64,000 bases of DNA. Source: Clostridia bacterium. Lineage in GTDB: Bacteria; Bacillota; Clostridia; Oscillospirales; SIG627. The stretch covers positions 1-64,000 of the forward strand of contig JAFXEX010000026.1 of assembly GCA_017520825.1 (NCBI GenBank), written 5' to 3'. The translations under genes were made by a program, and so were the position numbers. Shown here piece after piece: positions 1 through 8,553 of the stretch; position 1 is the stretch's first letter; each line of letters starts with the position of its first letter. Under the pieces are notes generated by a model, which saw nothing but the letters and a program-made list of their open reading frames with translations, searched no databases and was not told the origin of the DNA.

Positions 1-179
1 AATGCACAGTGCACAATTCACAATGCACAGTTAATGTTAATTTGCCTCTGGCAAATTTTCAATCGAAGAAAATTTCGCACGGCGAAATTGTCCACAATTG
101 TGCATTGTGCATTGTTAATTGTTCATTTGCGAAGCAAATCAACCATAATTCTGCATTCTGCATTTTGCATTCTGCATTC
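1..179. repeat. Hairpin-rich intergenic repeat with 7-bp periodicity
   Basis: This non-coding stretch beyond the thiI stop is built from short palindromes and near-tandem heptamers. Three perfect hairpins with 3-nt loops are visible: 39-57 (AATTTGCC arms), 71-89 (AATTTCGC arms) and 125-139 (ATTTGC arms). They are framed by TGCATTG/CAATGCA-type words in inverted orientation (about 12-33 and 95-117). Positions about 145-178 hold five near-identical ATTCTGC-like units. It resembles the palindromic, MITE-like intergenic repeats of clostridial genomes. It may continue beyond the window edge. No gene is seen in it. Confidence 0.6.
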
Positions 180-1355
180 TCAAAGCTCCACCACAAGCTC
201 GGTCATGCTCTCCATAGCTCTGTCCATAAGAGCCTCTCTGTCAAGTCGGGCTTCTGCCTTAATTACCTTTTCGAGAATGGGCTTGGTTCTTGGATGCCGT
301 GGTGTAAAGACGGTACAGCAGTCCTCGTAGGGCAGAATAGACGTCTCAAATGTATCTATTTTTCTTGCAATTTCTACTATTTCCTCTTTATCCATTCCGA
401 TACAGGGACGAAAGACGGGCAACGAGGTGGTGCAATCGGTAACGGCAATGGCAGACATTGTCTGACTTGCCACCTGTCCTATACTCTCACCCGTTATAAG
501 CGCCTGAGCGCCACACTTCTTTGCAACTCCTTCTGCAAGGGGCATCATAAATCGTCGAAGAATGAGGGTGAAGTAATCCTCCTCACAATTATCGCGAATG
601 GCTTCCTGAATTTCGGTAAGACTAACGAAATGTATTCTTATTCTGTCGGTGTATTCGCAAAGGCAACGAGCCAAGGCAATAACCTTTTCCTTCGCACGCT
701 CTGAGGTGTAAGGGAAGCTCTCAAAATGCACGGCTTCAATTTCAACGCCTCTTTTTGCAAGCATATAGCCTGCCACGGGAGAATCAATTCCTCCCGAAAG
801 GAGAAGCAGTCCTCTGCCGTTTGAAAGATAGGGCATACCTCCTGCGCCATGCTCCGAGCCTGCGTGAATATAGGCGTATTTTTCTCTGATTTCCACTCTT
901 ACCACTATTTCGGGGCTTACCACGTCTACCTTTACGTCGGGGCAAAGCTCTGAAAGCTCACCACCTACCTCTGCCATTATCTGAGGTGAGGTAAGAGGAA
1001 ATTGCTTGTCACTTCTTCTTGCGTCAACCTTGAAGGAACGGTACGAGCTTATATGCTGAGGTATATTTTCGCAGGCAACCTTAACGATATCGTCCATATT
1101 CTTTTCGGCTCTGTACGCAATGCAAAGGGACACGATGCCGAACACCTTTTTCAAAACCTCGTAGGCTTCCTCAACCCTTGAGTCGTCGTGAGGGGTAACG
1201 TAGAGAGTGGACTGCATACATTCAAATTCGAAGGCGTCGCCCACAAGTCTTCTCATTCTTGCCTTTATTTTATCGCAGAGAAGCTTTTCAAAGGAGCGCT
1301 TGTTGGCTCCCTTTAAAATCAGCTCTCCGTATTTCATGAGTATAGTTCTCGTCAT
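180..1355 (-). CDS. thiI: tRNA 4-thiouridine synthase ThiI
   Basis: ThiI adenylates U8 of tRNA and inserts sulfur; it also serves in thiamine thiazole synthesis. The 391-residue product has an N-terminal ferredoxin-like/THUMP region (about residues 60-165) and the PP-loop motif SGGIDSP near residue 187, followed by the AANH-type ATPase domain. It ends without the C-terminal rhodanese domain of the enterobacterial form, as is usual in Firmicutes. An AAGGAAGG ribosome site precedes the ATG. The gene lies 15 bp downstream of a cysteine desulfurase on the same strand, which is the expected persulfide donor, so the two probably form a sulfur-relay operon. Confidence 0.95.
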   Translation of the reverse strand: MTRTILMKYGELILKGANKRSFEKLLCDKIKARMRRLVGDAFEFECMQSTLYVTPHDDSRVEEAYEVLKKVFGIVSLCIAYRAEKNMDDIVKVACENIPQHISSYRSFKVDARRSDKQFPLTSPQIMAEVGGELSELCPDVKVDVVSPEIVVRVEIREKYAYIHAGSEHGAGGMPYLSNGRGLLLLSGGIDSPVAGYMLAKRGVEIEAVHFESFPYTSERAKEKVIALARCLCEYTDRIRIHFVSLTEIQEAIRDNCEEDYFTLILRRFMMPLAEGVAKKCGAQALITGESIGQVASQTMSAIAVTDCTTSLPVFRPCIGMDKEEIVEIARKIDTFETSILPYEDCCTVFTPRHPRTKPILEKVIKAEARLDREALMDRAMESMTELVVEL

Positions 1356-1370
1356 AATAGTCCTTCCTTG

Positions 1371-2498
1371 TTATCTCACCCTTGCAACGCTTTGCATTGC
1401 CTGTGAGAGACTCTTTGCCAACGCATCTATATCGTCCTTGGTGTTATAGTGCGACAGACTTATACGCAATGCGCCGTCGGCTTGTCTGTCGGTAAGACCA
1501 AATGCCTCAAGCACACCGCTTTTTCCTTTTTTTGCCGAGCACGCCGACCCACTTGACACGAAAATTCCGTCACTTGAAAGCTTGTGCAAAAGCACCTCGC
1601 TTCTGTAGCCCTCTACCGAAACATTTACAATGGATGGGCAGGGGGTTTCAGGGATATTCAGCTTTACGCCCGAAATGCTTCCAAGTGTCTCAACGGTATA
1701 TCCGTAAAGCTCCTTCATATATTCAAGCCTCGTGCCGTCTCCCATCAGCTCGCTGACGGTAGCGCCCATTACGGCAATGCCCATAGTGTTTTCCGTACCA
1801 CTTCTGAGATTTCTTTCCTGGCCACCACCGTAGGTGTGTGGTGGAAGCACCAGTCCTTTTTTTATAATTACGGCGCCGGTACCCTTTAAGCCGTGTACCT
1901 TGTGTGCCGAAACCGAAATTATATCTGCGCCGAGCGACGACAGGGACAAACGCTCTTTGGTGTAAGCCTGAACGCAGTCGCTGTGAATAATGGCTCGTGG
2001 GGACACCCTTTTTACTGCCCTTGCCACCGAGCCGACGTCGTAAATTGCACCCGTTTCGTTATTGGTGCGCATAACGGTCACCAGAGAAATATCGGGGGAC
2101 AGACTTCTTTCAAGCTGTGCCATATCAAGCGCGCCACCCCTTGTGGACAGACGGATTATCTCCCAGCCCTCTCCTTCAAGGTATTCCAGAGGCTTGGACA
2201 CTGCAGGATGCTCCGAATCGGTGGTAATTATCTTCTTTCCCACCTTTGCGTTCTTCCTTGCCCCACCAAGAATGGCAATGTTGTCTGCCTCCGTTCCACT
2301 TGAGGTAAAATACACCTCGTCGGCACGGACGCCCAGGCTTTTAGCCACGGCTTCACGGGCAAGAGTGATTTCCTTTTCTGCCTTCAGTCCCTCGTTGTGA
2401 AGAGAAGAGGGATTGCCGAAAATCTCAAGCATCTCCCATATTTTCTTTTTTGCCGACTCCGAAAGAGGAGTGGTTGCGCTATTATCAAGGTATACCAT
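1371..2498 (-). CDS. Cysteine desulfurase (NifS/IscS-like)
   Basis: This PLP enzyme converts cysteine to alanine and an enzyme-bound persulfide. The 375-residue sequence carries the fold-type I signature: start MVYLDNSATT, the cofactor lysine in SAHK (K200), the HSDCVQ motif (about 172-177) and the persulfide-carrying cysteine in SSGSACS (C320). A GGGAAAGGGG ribosome site supports the ATG at 2498. It lies directly upstream of thiI, so the likely role is sulfur supply for tRNA 4-thiouridine and thiamine rather than general Fe-S assembly; no scaffold gene (iscU/sufU) is nearby. The promoter at 2567-2595 faces it. Confidence 0.93.
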   Translation of the reverse strand: MVYLDNSATTPLSESAKKKIWEMLEIFGNPSSLHNEGLKAEKEITLAREAVAKSLGVRADEVYFTSSGTEADNIAILGGARKNAKVGKKIITTDSEHPAVSKPLEYLEGEGWEIIRLSTRGGALDMAQLERSLSPDISLVTVMRTNNETGAIYDVGSVARAVKRVSPRAIIHSDCVQAYTKERLSLSSLGADIISVSAHKVHGLKGTGAVIIKKGLVLPPHTYGGGQERNLRSGTENTMGIAVMGATVSELMGDGTRLEYMKELYGYTVETLGSISGVKLNIPETPCPSIVNVSVEGYRSEVLLHKLSSDGIFVSSGSACSAKKGKSGVLEAFGLTDRQADGALRISLSHYNTKDDIDALAKSLSQAMQSVARVR

Positions 2499-2530
2499 AT
2501 TGTCCCCTTTCCCTTGAGTGCAAAAATGTC

Positions 2531-2559
2531 TTGCTTTTAAACACTTTTCGTATTATAAT
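2531..2559 (+). promoter_or_regulatory. Sigma-A-type promoter for the dusB operon
   Basis: TTGCTT (2531-2536), 17-bp spacer and TATAAT (2554-2559) lie about 60 bp upstream of the dusB start. It overlaps the divergent promoter region of the cysteine desulfurase gene. Confidence 0.65.
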
Positions 2560-2566
2560 CTATTAT

Positions 2567-2595
2567 AGTATAAACTTGGAATTTTAGCAATACAA
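2567..2595 (-). promoter_or_regulatory. Sigma-A-type promoter for the cysteine desulfurase-thiI operon
   Basis: Read on the minus strand, TTGTAT (2590-2595) and TATACT (2567-2572) are separated by 17 bp. It is divergent from the dusB promoter in the 123-bp gap between the two operons. Confidence 0.6.
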
Positions 2596-2621
2596 GAAAC
2601 GAATTTTTTTAAAGGATTTAT

Positions 2622-3554
2622 ATGACCAAGATATTTTTTGCGCCTATGGCAGGAGTTGGTGACAGCGCCTTCCGAACCGTCTGTATGAGACACGGCGCCG
2701 ACGGTGTTACAAGTGAAATGATTTCGGCAAAGGCTACGGTTTTCGGTGACAAAAAAACCCTTGAGCTTGCCTCTCGCACTAACGAGGAGACTCCCTTTGC
2801 CCTTCAGATATTCGGCTCTGAGCCCGAAATTATGGCGAAGGGCGCTAAAATTTTAGCAGAAAAAGCACGTCCCGATTCCATCGATATCAATATGGGCTGT
2901 CCCGTGAATAAAATTGTGAAAAACGGCGAGGGCTCGGCGCTGATGAAGAGACCCGAGCTGGTGTACGAAATCGTTGCCAGAGTAACCGAAGCAGTCTATC
3001 CTCTGCCCGTTACCGTCAAAATCAGAAGTGGAATTGACGAAAACAGTATCAACGCCGTTGAGGTCGCCCTTATGGCTGAAAAGGGTGGCGCCTCTATGCT
3101 CACAGTCCACGGAAGAACACGCAGTCAGCTTTACGCGCCACCCGTAAACCTTGATATTATACGAGAGGTAAAAAGGGCAGTTTCCTGCCCCGTTGTGGGA
3201 AACGGAGATATAGTGTCGGGTGAAACGGCTTTGAAAATGCTGAAGGAGACCGGCTGTGACCACCTGATGATTGGCAGAGGGGCTTTGGGCAGACCCTGGA
3301 TATTCAACGAAATAAAGGCAGAACTTTTCGGCACGGAAAAGCCCTCAATTCCCACCGGGGAAGAGCTTTTTGAGGAAATTCTGACTCATCTTGACCTTGC
3401 TATTTCCCTCAAGGGTGAAAGGCAGGCAATAATGGAGTCACGCGCTCAGATAGCCTGGTACGTAAAGGGTACTAAGGGCGCTGCAAAAATAAGGCAAAGA
3501 ATTAATTCTGCTTCCTCAAGGGAGCAGGTTGTGGAGATACTTAAGGAAATATGA
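2622..3554 (+). CDS. dusB: tRNA-dihydrouridine synthase
   Basis: This FMN-dependent enzyme reduces uridines in the tRNA D-loop. The 310-residue protein begins with the family motif APMAGVGD and contains the hallmark catalytic stretch INMGCPVNK (about residues 88-96, with the active cysteine), the HGRTR motif and the FMN-binding VGNGDI and MIGRGALGRPW motifs. Length is normal for DusB/Dus family members. The stop overlaps the start of the sigma factor gene by 4 bp (ATGA), so the two are translationally coupled. Confidence 0.93.
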   Translation: MTKIFFAPMAGVGDSAFRTVCMRHGADGVTSEMISAKATVFGDKKTLELASRTNEETPFALQIFGSEPEIMAKGAKILAEKARPDSIDINMGCPVNKIVKNGEGSALMKRPELVYEIVARVTEAVYPLPVTVKIRSGIDENSINAVEVALMAEKGGASMLTVHGRTRSQLYAPPVNLDIIREVKRAVSCPVVGNGDIVSGETALKMLKETGCDHLMIGRGALGRPWIFNEIKAELFGTEKPSIPTGEELFEEILTHLDLAISLKGERQAIMESRAQIAWYVKGTKGAAKIRQRINSASSREQVVEILKEI

Positions 3555-4144
3555 AAAAACACGAGCTTGAAGAAAGGCTTATCAAAGAGTCCTTGTCGGG
3601 CAACGCCGAGTCCTTCGGTGAACTTGTTCGGCACTATGAAAGATTCGTCTTTAATATAGCCTTTTCTTATATGACAAATTACGACGACGCCTTTGACGTG
3701 GCTCAGGATTCCTTCGTCAAGGCGTGGCAAAGGCTGTCCTCCTTCAAGGGAGTGTCAGCGTTTTCCACCTGGCTTTACAGAATAACAGTAAACACTGCCA
3801 AGGACGCCCTTTCGGAGCGCAACAGACGGGAAAAGGACAGTGAAATAGACGAGCGTGTTCCGTCGGAGCTGGAAACTCCCGAGGAGAAAATGCTCCGTGA
3901 GGAAAGCGCCCGACAATTAAAAAAGGCGTTGGACACACTGGACCCCGATATGAGAGAAATACTCGTTTTGCGTGAATTTGAAGAAATGTCCTACGCTGAA
4001 ATAAGCAGGTGTCTGAATATAGAAGAGGGCACCGTAAAAAGCCGTTTGAGTCGGGCAAGAGAACGGCTTCGTGAAATTCTTCGGGAACAAAATCCCGAAA
4101 ACTTCGTCAAAACAGTGAAGGAAAAAGAAAGGAGGGGGAATTGA
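3551..4144 (+). CDS. ECF-family RNA polymerase sigma factor
   Basis: This 197-residue protein has sigma-70 region 2 in its N-terminal half (about 20-90, with DAFDVAQDSFVKAWQ as the core-binding and -10 segment) and region 4 in its C-terminal half (about 125-185, including MSYAEI and EGTVKSRLSRAR). Regions 1 and 3 are lacking, as in ECF sigma factors of the SigW/RpoE type. The start overlaps the dus stop, and the stop overlaps the next gene, which encodes its zinc anti-sigma partner. The signal that releases the sigma factor cannot be read from sequence. Confidence 0.92.
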   Translation: MKKHELEERLIKESLSGNAESFGELVRHYERFVFNIAFSYMTNYDDAFDVAQDSFVKAWQRLSSFKGVSAFSTWLYRITVNTAKDALSERNRREKDSEIDERVPSELETPEEKMLREESARQLKKALDTLDPDMREILVLREFEEMSYAEISRCLNIEEGTVKSRLSRARERLREILREQNPENFVKTVKEKERRGN

Positions 4145-4941
4145 TGACCTGCTATGAAGCAAGAGAAAACTTTGGTGCGCTGATTGACGGCGAGTTAACC
4201 AACGACGAAAAGGAAGCTCTGCTTTCCCATATTGCAGAATGTGAGGAATGCAGAAAGGAATACGAAGAGCTTCGTCGGCTTAAAAAGGAATTTTCAAGGC
4301 TGACGGTTCAGCTTGACGGCGCACTTGCCAAGAGCGCTATGGAAAAAATTTACACCCAAGCCACCCCCGAAAAAAAGAAAACTCCCTTCTTTTTCAGATA
4401 TATCGGTACTGCTGCAGCTTTGGTGATTATCGCTTCCCTTTTCCTATACACACGGCTTGCCCCTGCAAACGAAGGCGCCGAGCTTGACGGAGCTGACGAA
4501 CCTCAAGCAGAATCCGTAACAATACAAAGTGGCAAGCTTTGGGCTGACGAGGACACCTCCGTAACCGAAAGCGTATTTGAAGCCGAAGAAGAGGATTCCG
4601 GAAAAACCGACTATTCAGAAAAGGACCAATATGACGACGTTCTGACCGACGTTACCCCGGAAGCAGCGCCGATGCCCGAAAGCGCACTTGGCGAAGCCCC
4701 CAACGATTGCAAGCCAAGCTACGTAACGGATGCCAGAAAAATAGGTTTTATTTTCGTTGAGGTGGAAGTAGAAGACCTGGTGCCTCTTTTTGATAACGTT
4801 GAAAAAGTAGAGAAGGATTGCCTCACGGTTAATTCAACCCCACAAGACGTTGTGAGGGTGCTGACTCAGAACAGCATTGACGTTCTTAACACCCAAATTC
4901 CTACCGACGTGGAAAGCACCACCATAATAGAACAAGAGTAA
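4144..4941 (+). CDS. Membrane anti-sigma factor with ZAS zinc finger
   Basis: The 265-residue product (ATG at 4144, sharing one base with the sigma factor stop; strong AAGGAGGGGG just upstream) has the anti-sigma signature H29-x3-C33-x2-C36 with C3. This zinc-binding fold holds the ECF factor inactive. A single membrane segment lies around residues 83-103. The long acidic linker (about 105-190) and small C-terminal domain would be outside the cell and could be the sensing part. A TTG three bases upstream is an alternative start but is less likely. It is co-transcribed with the sigma gene. Confidence 0.88.
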   Translation: MTCYEARENFGALIDGELTNDEKEALLSHIAECEECRKEYEELRRLKKEFSRLTVQLDGALAKSAMEKIYTQATPEKKKTPFFFRYIGTAAALVIIASLFLYTRLAPANEGAELDGADEPQAESVTIQSGKLWADEDTSVTESVFEAEEEDSGKTDYSEKDQYDDVLTDVTPEAAPMPESALGEAPNDCKPSYVTDARKIGFIFVEVEVEDLVPLFDNVEKVEKDCLTVNSTPQDVVRVLTQNSIDVLNTQIPTDVESTTIIEQE

Positions 4942-4967
4942 ATTTTATTTAAACGAAGAGGTATATT

Positions 4968-5891
4968 TTGAATTTCTTTACAACACTTTCAACCGTTGCA
5001 GTTATGCTTTTATACGCTGTTCCGGGATTTATATTAATGAAAACAAAGGCAGTTAACGAGGAGGCTATTCGGGCAATATCGAAGATTATGCTTTTCGTCT
5101 GTCAGCCCTGCTTCTCGGTGTACGCCTTCATTCAGCTTGACTTTTCCTGGTCGTTTCTGATTCAGGTACTGATTTTTATGGCAGTGGTCATAGTGGTTCA
5201 GCTTGCCATTATTCTGATTTTTGCGCTGATACACAAAAAACGCTTTGACGAGGCAAAAAACAGAATATGCGTTATTGCAAGCGCCTTCGGAAACTGCGTG
5301 TTCTTCGGAGCGCCCGTGCTTGAAGCCCTGCTTCCCCACTTCCCCGAGGCTATTGCCTTTGCCAACGCTTACGCCGTTGCAATGAATTTGCTGGGCTGGA
5401 CGGTTGGCTCTGCTATTATTACCAAGGACAAAAAGTACATCAATTTCAAAAAGGTGATTTTCAATCCCGGCACTATAGGTCTTTTGTGCGCCATCGTGCT
5501 ATACGTTTTGAAAATTGATTTTACGGCAAATATCCAAGGCTCCCTCTCTCTGCTTGGAAGAATGACCACGCCACTGTCCATGATGGTGCTTGGTATGAGA
5601 CTTGCAACGGTGAGAATAAAGCCCATTTTTGCCACTCCTCTGTTCTATGCAACCGTTCTTTTCAAGCAGATGGTGCTTCCCCTTATCGGAGGCTTCGTTT
5701 TCTCCCTGCTTCCCTTTTTCACGGGGGACGTGAGAACAACGGCGTTTATACTTTTTGCCTGCCCCGTAGCAAGCATAGTGTTGAACTTCGCAGAGCTTCT
5801 TGGGGACGGACAGGAGGCTGCTGCAGACCTTTTCTTGCTTGGTACGCTATCAAGCATTGTTACGATGCCAACAATTTTACTGCTTCTGTAA
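4968..5891 (+). CDS. AEC family transporter (auxin efflux carrier-like permease)
   Basis: This is a 307-residue, very hydrophobic protein with about ten predicted membrane segments in two halves. Features of the AEC/BASS-like fold include PGFILMK in helix 1, GNCVFFGAPV in the middle, and MTTPLSMMVLGM starting the second half. Such carriers export malate, other organic acids or related anions; the substrate cannot be predicted here. Translation probably starts at TTG (4968) with an upstream GAAGAGG. It is only 26 bp from the anti-sigma gene and is followed by a strong terminator, so it may belong to the sigma factor regulon. Confidence 0.85.
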   Translation: MNFFTTLSTVAVMLLYAVPGFILMKTKAVNEEAIRAISKIMLFVCQPCFSVYAFIQLDFSWSFLIQVLIFMAVVIVVQLAIILIFALIHKKRFDEAKNRICVIASAFGNCVFFGAPVLEALLPHFPEAIAFANAYAVAMNLLGWTVGSAIITKDKKYINFKKVIFNPGTIGLLCAIVLYVLKIDFTANIQGSLSLLGRMTTPLSMMVLGMRLATVRIKPIFATPLFYATVLFKQMVLPLIGGFVFSLLPFFTGDVRTTAFILFACPVASIVLNFAELLGDGQEAAADLFLLGTLSSIVTMPTILLLL

Positions 5892-5894
5892 AAC

Positions 5895-5926
5895 AAAAAA
5901 TCGGCGGAAAATCCGCCGATTTTTTA
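5895..5926. terminator. Bidirectional Rho-independent terminator
   Basis: Perfect TCGGCGGA/TCCGCCGA stem (5901-5908 and 5912-5919), 3-nt loop, flanked by A6 and T6. It sits between two convergent genes and can terminate both. Confidence 0.93.
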
Positions 5927-5936
5927 TTTGTATTAA

Positions 5937-7496
5937 TTACATACCCTTCTTAACTGCATCAAAGTCGTCCTGAATTTCCTGCGAGGGTGCGGGAGTGAGG
6001 AGAGATACTACAACGATGCAGATTGAGGAGAAGATGAATGCGGGGAGAAGCTCGTAGATAGCAAATACGCCACCAAGCTGTGAAATCACAAGCTTCCAGA
6101 GGAATACCATACCTGCGCCACCTACCATACCTGCAACTGCGCCTGCCTTCGTAGTTCTCTTCCAGAAGAGTGAGAACAGCATAAGAGGACCGAAGGTTGC
6201 TCCGAAGCCTGCCCATGCAAAGGATACGATGTTGAATATAACGCTCTTTTCGTCAAGGGCAAAGAGCACGGCTATAAGAGCAATAACGAGAAGCGTAATT
6301 CTTGAAACCGTCATTACCTGCTTGTCTGAAGCGTTCTTCTTTGCAACACCCTGATAAATGTTCTTTGCAACTGCAGATGCCGCGATAAGCAAATATGAGT
6401 CTGAAGACGAAATAGTAGCAGCAAGGATACCTGCCATTACGAAGCCTGCAAGTAATGGAGGCAGAAGCTTTGTTGAAATGGTGATAAAGATGTTTTCTGC
6501 ACCACTCTTGGTAAGATGCTCAATGGGATAAACCTGACGTCCTACGATACCGATAAACACTGCAACTGCAAGTGAAATAACTACCCATATCATAGCAATT
6601 CTTCTTGAACGCTTGAGCTCGCTCTCTTCTCTGATTGCCATAAATCTGAGGAGTACCTGAGGCATACCGAAGTAGCCGAGACCCCACGCCATCATAGAGA
6701 ACACAGTAAGCAAGCCGTAGTCTGCCACACCGTTCCACTGAGGAGCGCCGTCAACCACTGCCTGAACGCCCTCGGCATCAACTGCAGGAGAGGCAAGACC
6801 GAAGAATTCAAGGAAGCCGGGGATTTCGTTTGCGTTGCTGATAACAGCCGAAAGGCCACCTGCTTCAACGGTACCGAGAATAACCACAACTGCAAGGGCA
6901 ACTATCATAACGATACTCTGCATAAAGTCGGATGCCGACTCTGCAAGGAAGCCACCGAGAAGTGTATAAAGAAGCACGAATACTGCGCCGAGAATCATCA
7001 TTGACTGATAGGATGCGCCGAAAAGCGTTGAGAAAAGCTTTCCACAGGTAACGAAGCAGCTTGATGCATAAACTGTGAAGAACACAAGGATAAAGAGCGC
7101 TGCAAGCGTCATTATCAAGCCGTTTTTCTCTCTGAAACGGTTTGAGAAGAAATCGGGAAGCGTAATAGAGTTGTTTGCTCTTACGCTGTAACGGCGAAGT
7201 CTTTTAGAAACTATAAGCCAGTTAAAATATGTACCGACTGCAAGACCGAGAGCCGTCCAGAAGGCGTCGGCAAGACCACACCAATAAGCAACACCCGGGA
7301 GACCCATCAAAAGCCAACCACTCATATCGGATGCTTCTGCGCTCATTGCAGTTACCCAGGGACCGAGACTTCTTCCACCGAGGAAGTAGTTTTCAGAGCT
7401 TGCATTGGCTCTCTTTGCAAAGGCAAAGCCGATTCCTATAACCAACGCCATGTAAACTATCATGGAAATAAGTATCTGTATTGTATTTGAATCCAT
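5937..7496 (-). CDS. putP: Sodium/proline symporter (PutP-type SSS family)
   Basis: This 519-residue sodium:solute symporter has about 13 membrane segments. Family features include SAEASDMSGWLLMGLPG in helix 2 (sodium and substrate site), the FLAESASDFMQ segment, the WGLGYFGMPQVLLRFMAI motif and SSSDSYLLIAASAVAKNIY in helix 8 (sodium-coordinating serines). These match PutP closely, so sodium-coupled proline uptake is the best call. An upstream in-frame start at 7529 exists, but MDSNTIQ (7496) has the better spacing from AGGAAGG. The gene converges on the AEC gene. Confidence 0.88.
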   Translation of the reverse strand: MDSNTIQILISMIVYMALVIGIGFAFAKRANASSENYFLGGRSLGPWVTAMSAEASDMSGWLLMGLPGVAYWCGLADAFWTALGLAVGTYFNWLIVSKRLRRYSVRANNSITLPDFFSNRFREKNGLIMTLAALFILVFFTVYASSCFVTCGKLFSTLFGASYQSMMILGAVFVLLYTLLGGFLAESASDFMQSIVMIVALAVVVILGTVEAGGLSAVISNANEIPGFLEFFGLASPAVDAEGVQAVVDGAPQWNGVADYGLLTVFSMMAWGLGYFGMPQVLLRFMAIREESELKRSRRIAMIWVVISLAVAVFIGIVGRQVYPIEHLTKSGAENIFITISTKLLPPLLAGFVMAGILAATISSSDSYLLIAASAVAKNIYQGVAKKNASDKQVMTVSRITLLVIALIAVLFALDEKSVIFNIVSFAWAGFGATFGPLMLFSLFWKRTTKAGAVAGMVGGAGMVFLWKLVISQLGGVFAIYELLPAFIFSSICIVVVSLLTPAPSQEIQDDFDAVKKGM

Positions 7497-7531
7497 TGTA
7501 ATAAAATTCCTTCCTGAAAATAAAATCAAAG

Positions 7532-7568
7532 AAGAGACAAAAGAGATTTCCCTTTTATCTCTTCTCTT
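7532..7568 (-). terminator. Possible terminator after the 137-aa membrane protein gene
   Basis: AAGAGAT-type inverted repeats with an A/T-rich loop lie just downstream of the 7579 stop and upstream of putP. The stem is AT-rich and the T run is imperfect, so this is a weak call. Confidence 0.35.
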
Positions 7569-7578
7569 TTGGTGTTTA

Positions 7579-7992
7579 TTAGCCCATTATCTTGTTGACA
7601 ACAGAGTCAACCACGGGGATATAGAGTGTAGACTGTGAAAATGCCTTGATTCCGAGAATTGCAAGAACTACGCTTTCAATTACTGAAATAATTGTGTGAA
7701 GAAGAGAAACTATATCCGAAAGAATTTCGGGATAGAAATACTCGTCAAAGAGAGCAAGCACGTCGTTTATAACGTTGAAGAGATAGGGCACGAGAGAAAC
7801 GGCGAAGGAAAGAAGTGACATTGCAACGGTAAAGGTCACTGCCTTTACTGCCATTCTGCGAAGCCATTCGTCACCCTCTGCAATAAGTACGTAGCCTGCT
7901 ACGAGAAGCAAGGGAAGATATCCTGCAAAAAGAGATGCAAAATATGCCAATGCACCAAGTGCGCCTACTGAAATTCCAAGCTTTGTTTTCAT
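7579..7992 (-). CDS. Small membrane protein, function unknown
   Basis: This 137-residue protein is not recognised beyond its hydrophobicity. Three or four membrane segments can be seen: about 9-38 (with LAYFASLFAGYLPLL), 50-75 and 100-118. A short soluble GDEWLRRMA motif follows the first. The start has AAGGAG 8 bp upstream. The gene lies 18 bp downstream of a zinc-ribbon protein gene and shares its promoter. Fused or adjacent membrane and zinc-ribbon proteins are common in Clostridia, but no function can be assigned. Confidence 0.7.
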   Translation of the reverse strand: MKTKLGISVGALGALAYFASLFAGYLPLLLVAGYVLIAEGDEWLRRMAVKAVTFTVAMSLLSFAVSLVPYLFNVINDVLALFDEYFYPEILSDIVSLLHTIISVIESVVLAILGIKAFSQSTLYIPVVDSVVNKIMG

Positions 7993-8010
7993 TGTAATTC
8001 TCCTTATAAA

Positions 8011-8466
8011 TTAATTTTCTTTAAGCTTTTCTCCGCATGAAGTACAAAAAGCAGCTTCGGCAGGAACCTCTGCACCACACTTTGGACAAACGGATGCGTT
8101 CTTAGGTTCTTCTTTTGAAAGCTTTTCTCCACAGGCAGTACAGAAAACTGCGTCTGCAGAAAGCTCAGTCTTACATTTAGGACAAGCAGTAATTCCCTTT
8201 ATGTCCTTGATTTGCTGTTTGCTTTCAGCGATTTTTTGCTCGGAAGCTCTGATTTCGCCAACCAGGTCGGCAAATTCACCCTCAACGCTTCCTCCTACTC
8301 TCTCAACGAAAAGCTTGCCGATTTTTTTATAAAGCTCGTCAATTTTTCTCTCTTCGTCAGAGATGGCAATGTTCAGCTTTGTAATGTCCGCAATATCGCG
8401 TCCCTTTTGAGCTACCGTCTGCGTAGCCTCGCTGACCTTTTTCGTAAAATTATCAAAAAATGCCAT
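8011..8466 (-). CDS. Double zinc-ribbon protein with coiled coil
   Basis: The 151-residue protein starts at MAFFDNF, placed by an AAAGGAG site 7 bp upstream; an upstream in-frame start at 8529 lies within the promoter and is rejected. Residues about 25-90 are a charged, probably coiled-coil segment. Two DZANK-type zinc ribbons follow, CPKC...CTAC and CPKC...CTSC, about 30 residues apart and nearly identical, so they arose by duplication. Such ribbons usually mediate protein or nucleic-acid contacts. It is the first gene of a two-gene unit with a membrane protein. Confidence 0.8.
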   Translation of the reverse strand: MAFFDNFTKKVSEATQTVAQKGRDIADITKLNIAISDEERKIDELYKKIGKLFVERVGGSVEGEFADLVGEIRASEQKIAESKQQIKDIKGITACPKCKTELSADAVFCTACGEKLSKEEPKNASVCPKCGAEVPAEAAFCTSCGEKLKEN

Positions 8467-8500
8467 AATATTCTCCTTTCGGTAAAAGTACGACAATGAT

Positions 8501-8529
8501 ATTATATTCAAAGTTAACAGATTTGTCAA
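8501..8529 (-). promoter_or_regulatory. Exact-consensus sigma-A promoter for the zinc-ribbon operon
   Basis: On the minus strand, TTGACA (8524-8529), a 17-bp spacer and TATAAT (8501-8506) match the sigma-A consensus at all twelve positions. The start codon follows about 35 bp after the -10 box. Confidence 0.85.
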
Positions 8530-8553
8530 TATTTATTAATCAAAGGGAGTATT

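Noticed and set aside
1-179. CRISPR array
   Set aside because: The repeats are only about 7 bp, with no spacers of constant length and no cas genes nearby.
9-704. Open plus-strand frame opposite thiI
   Set aside because: It begins in the repeat and continues antisense to thiI; no motif, no ribosome site.
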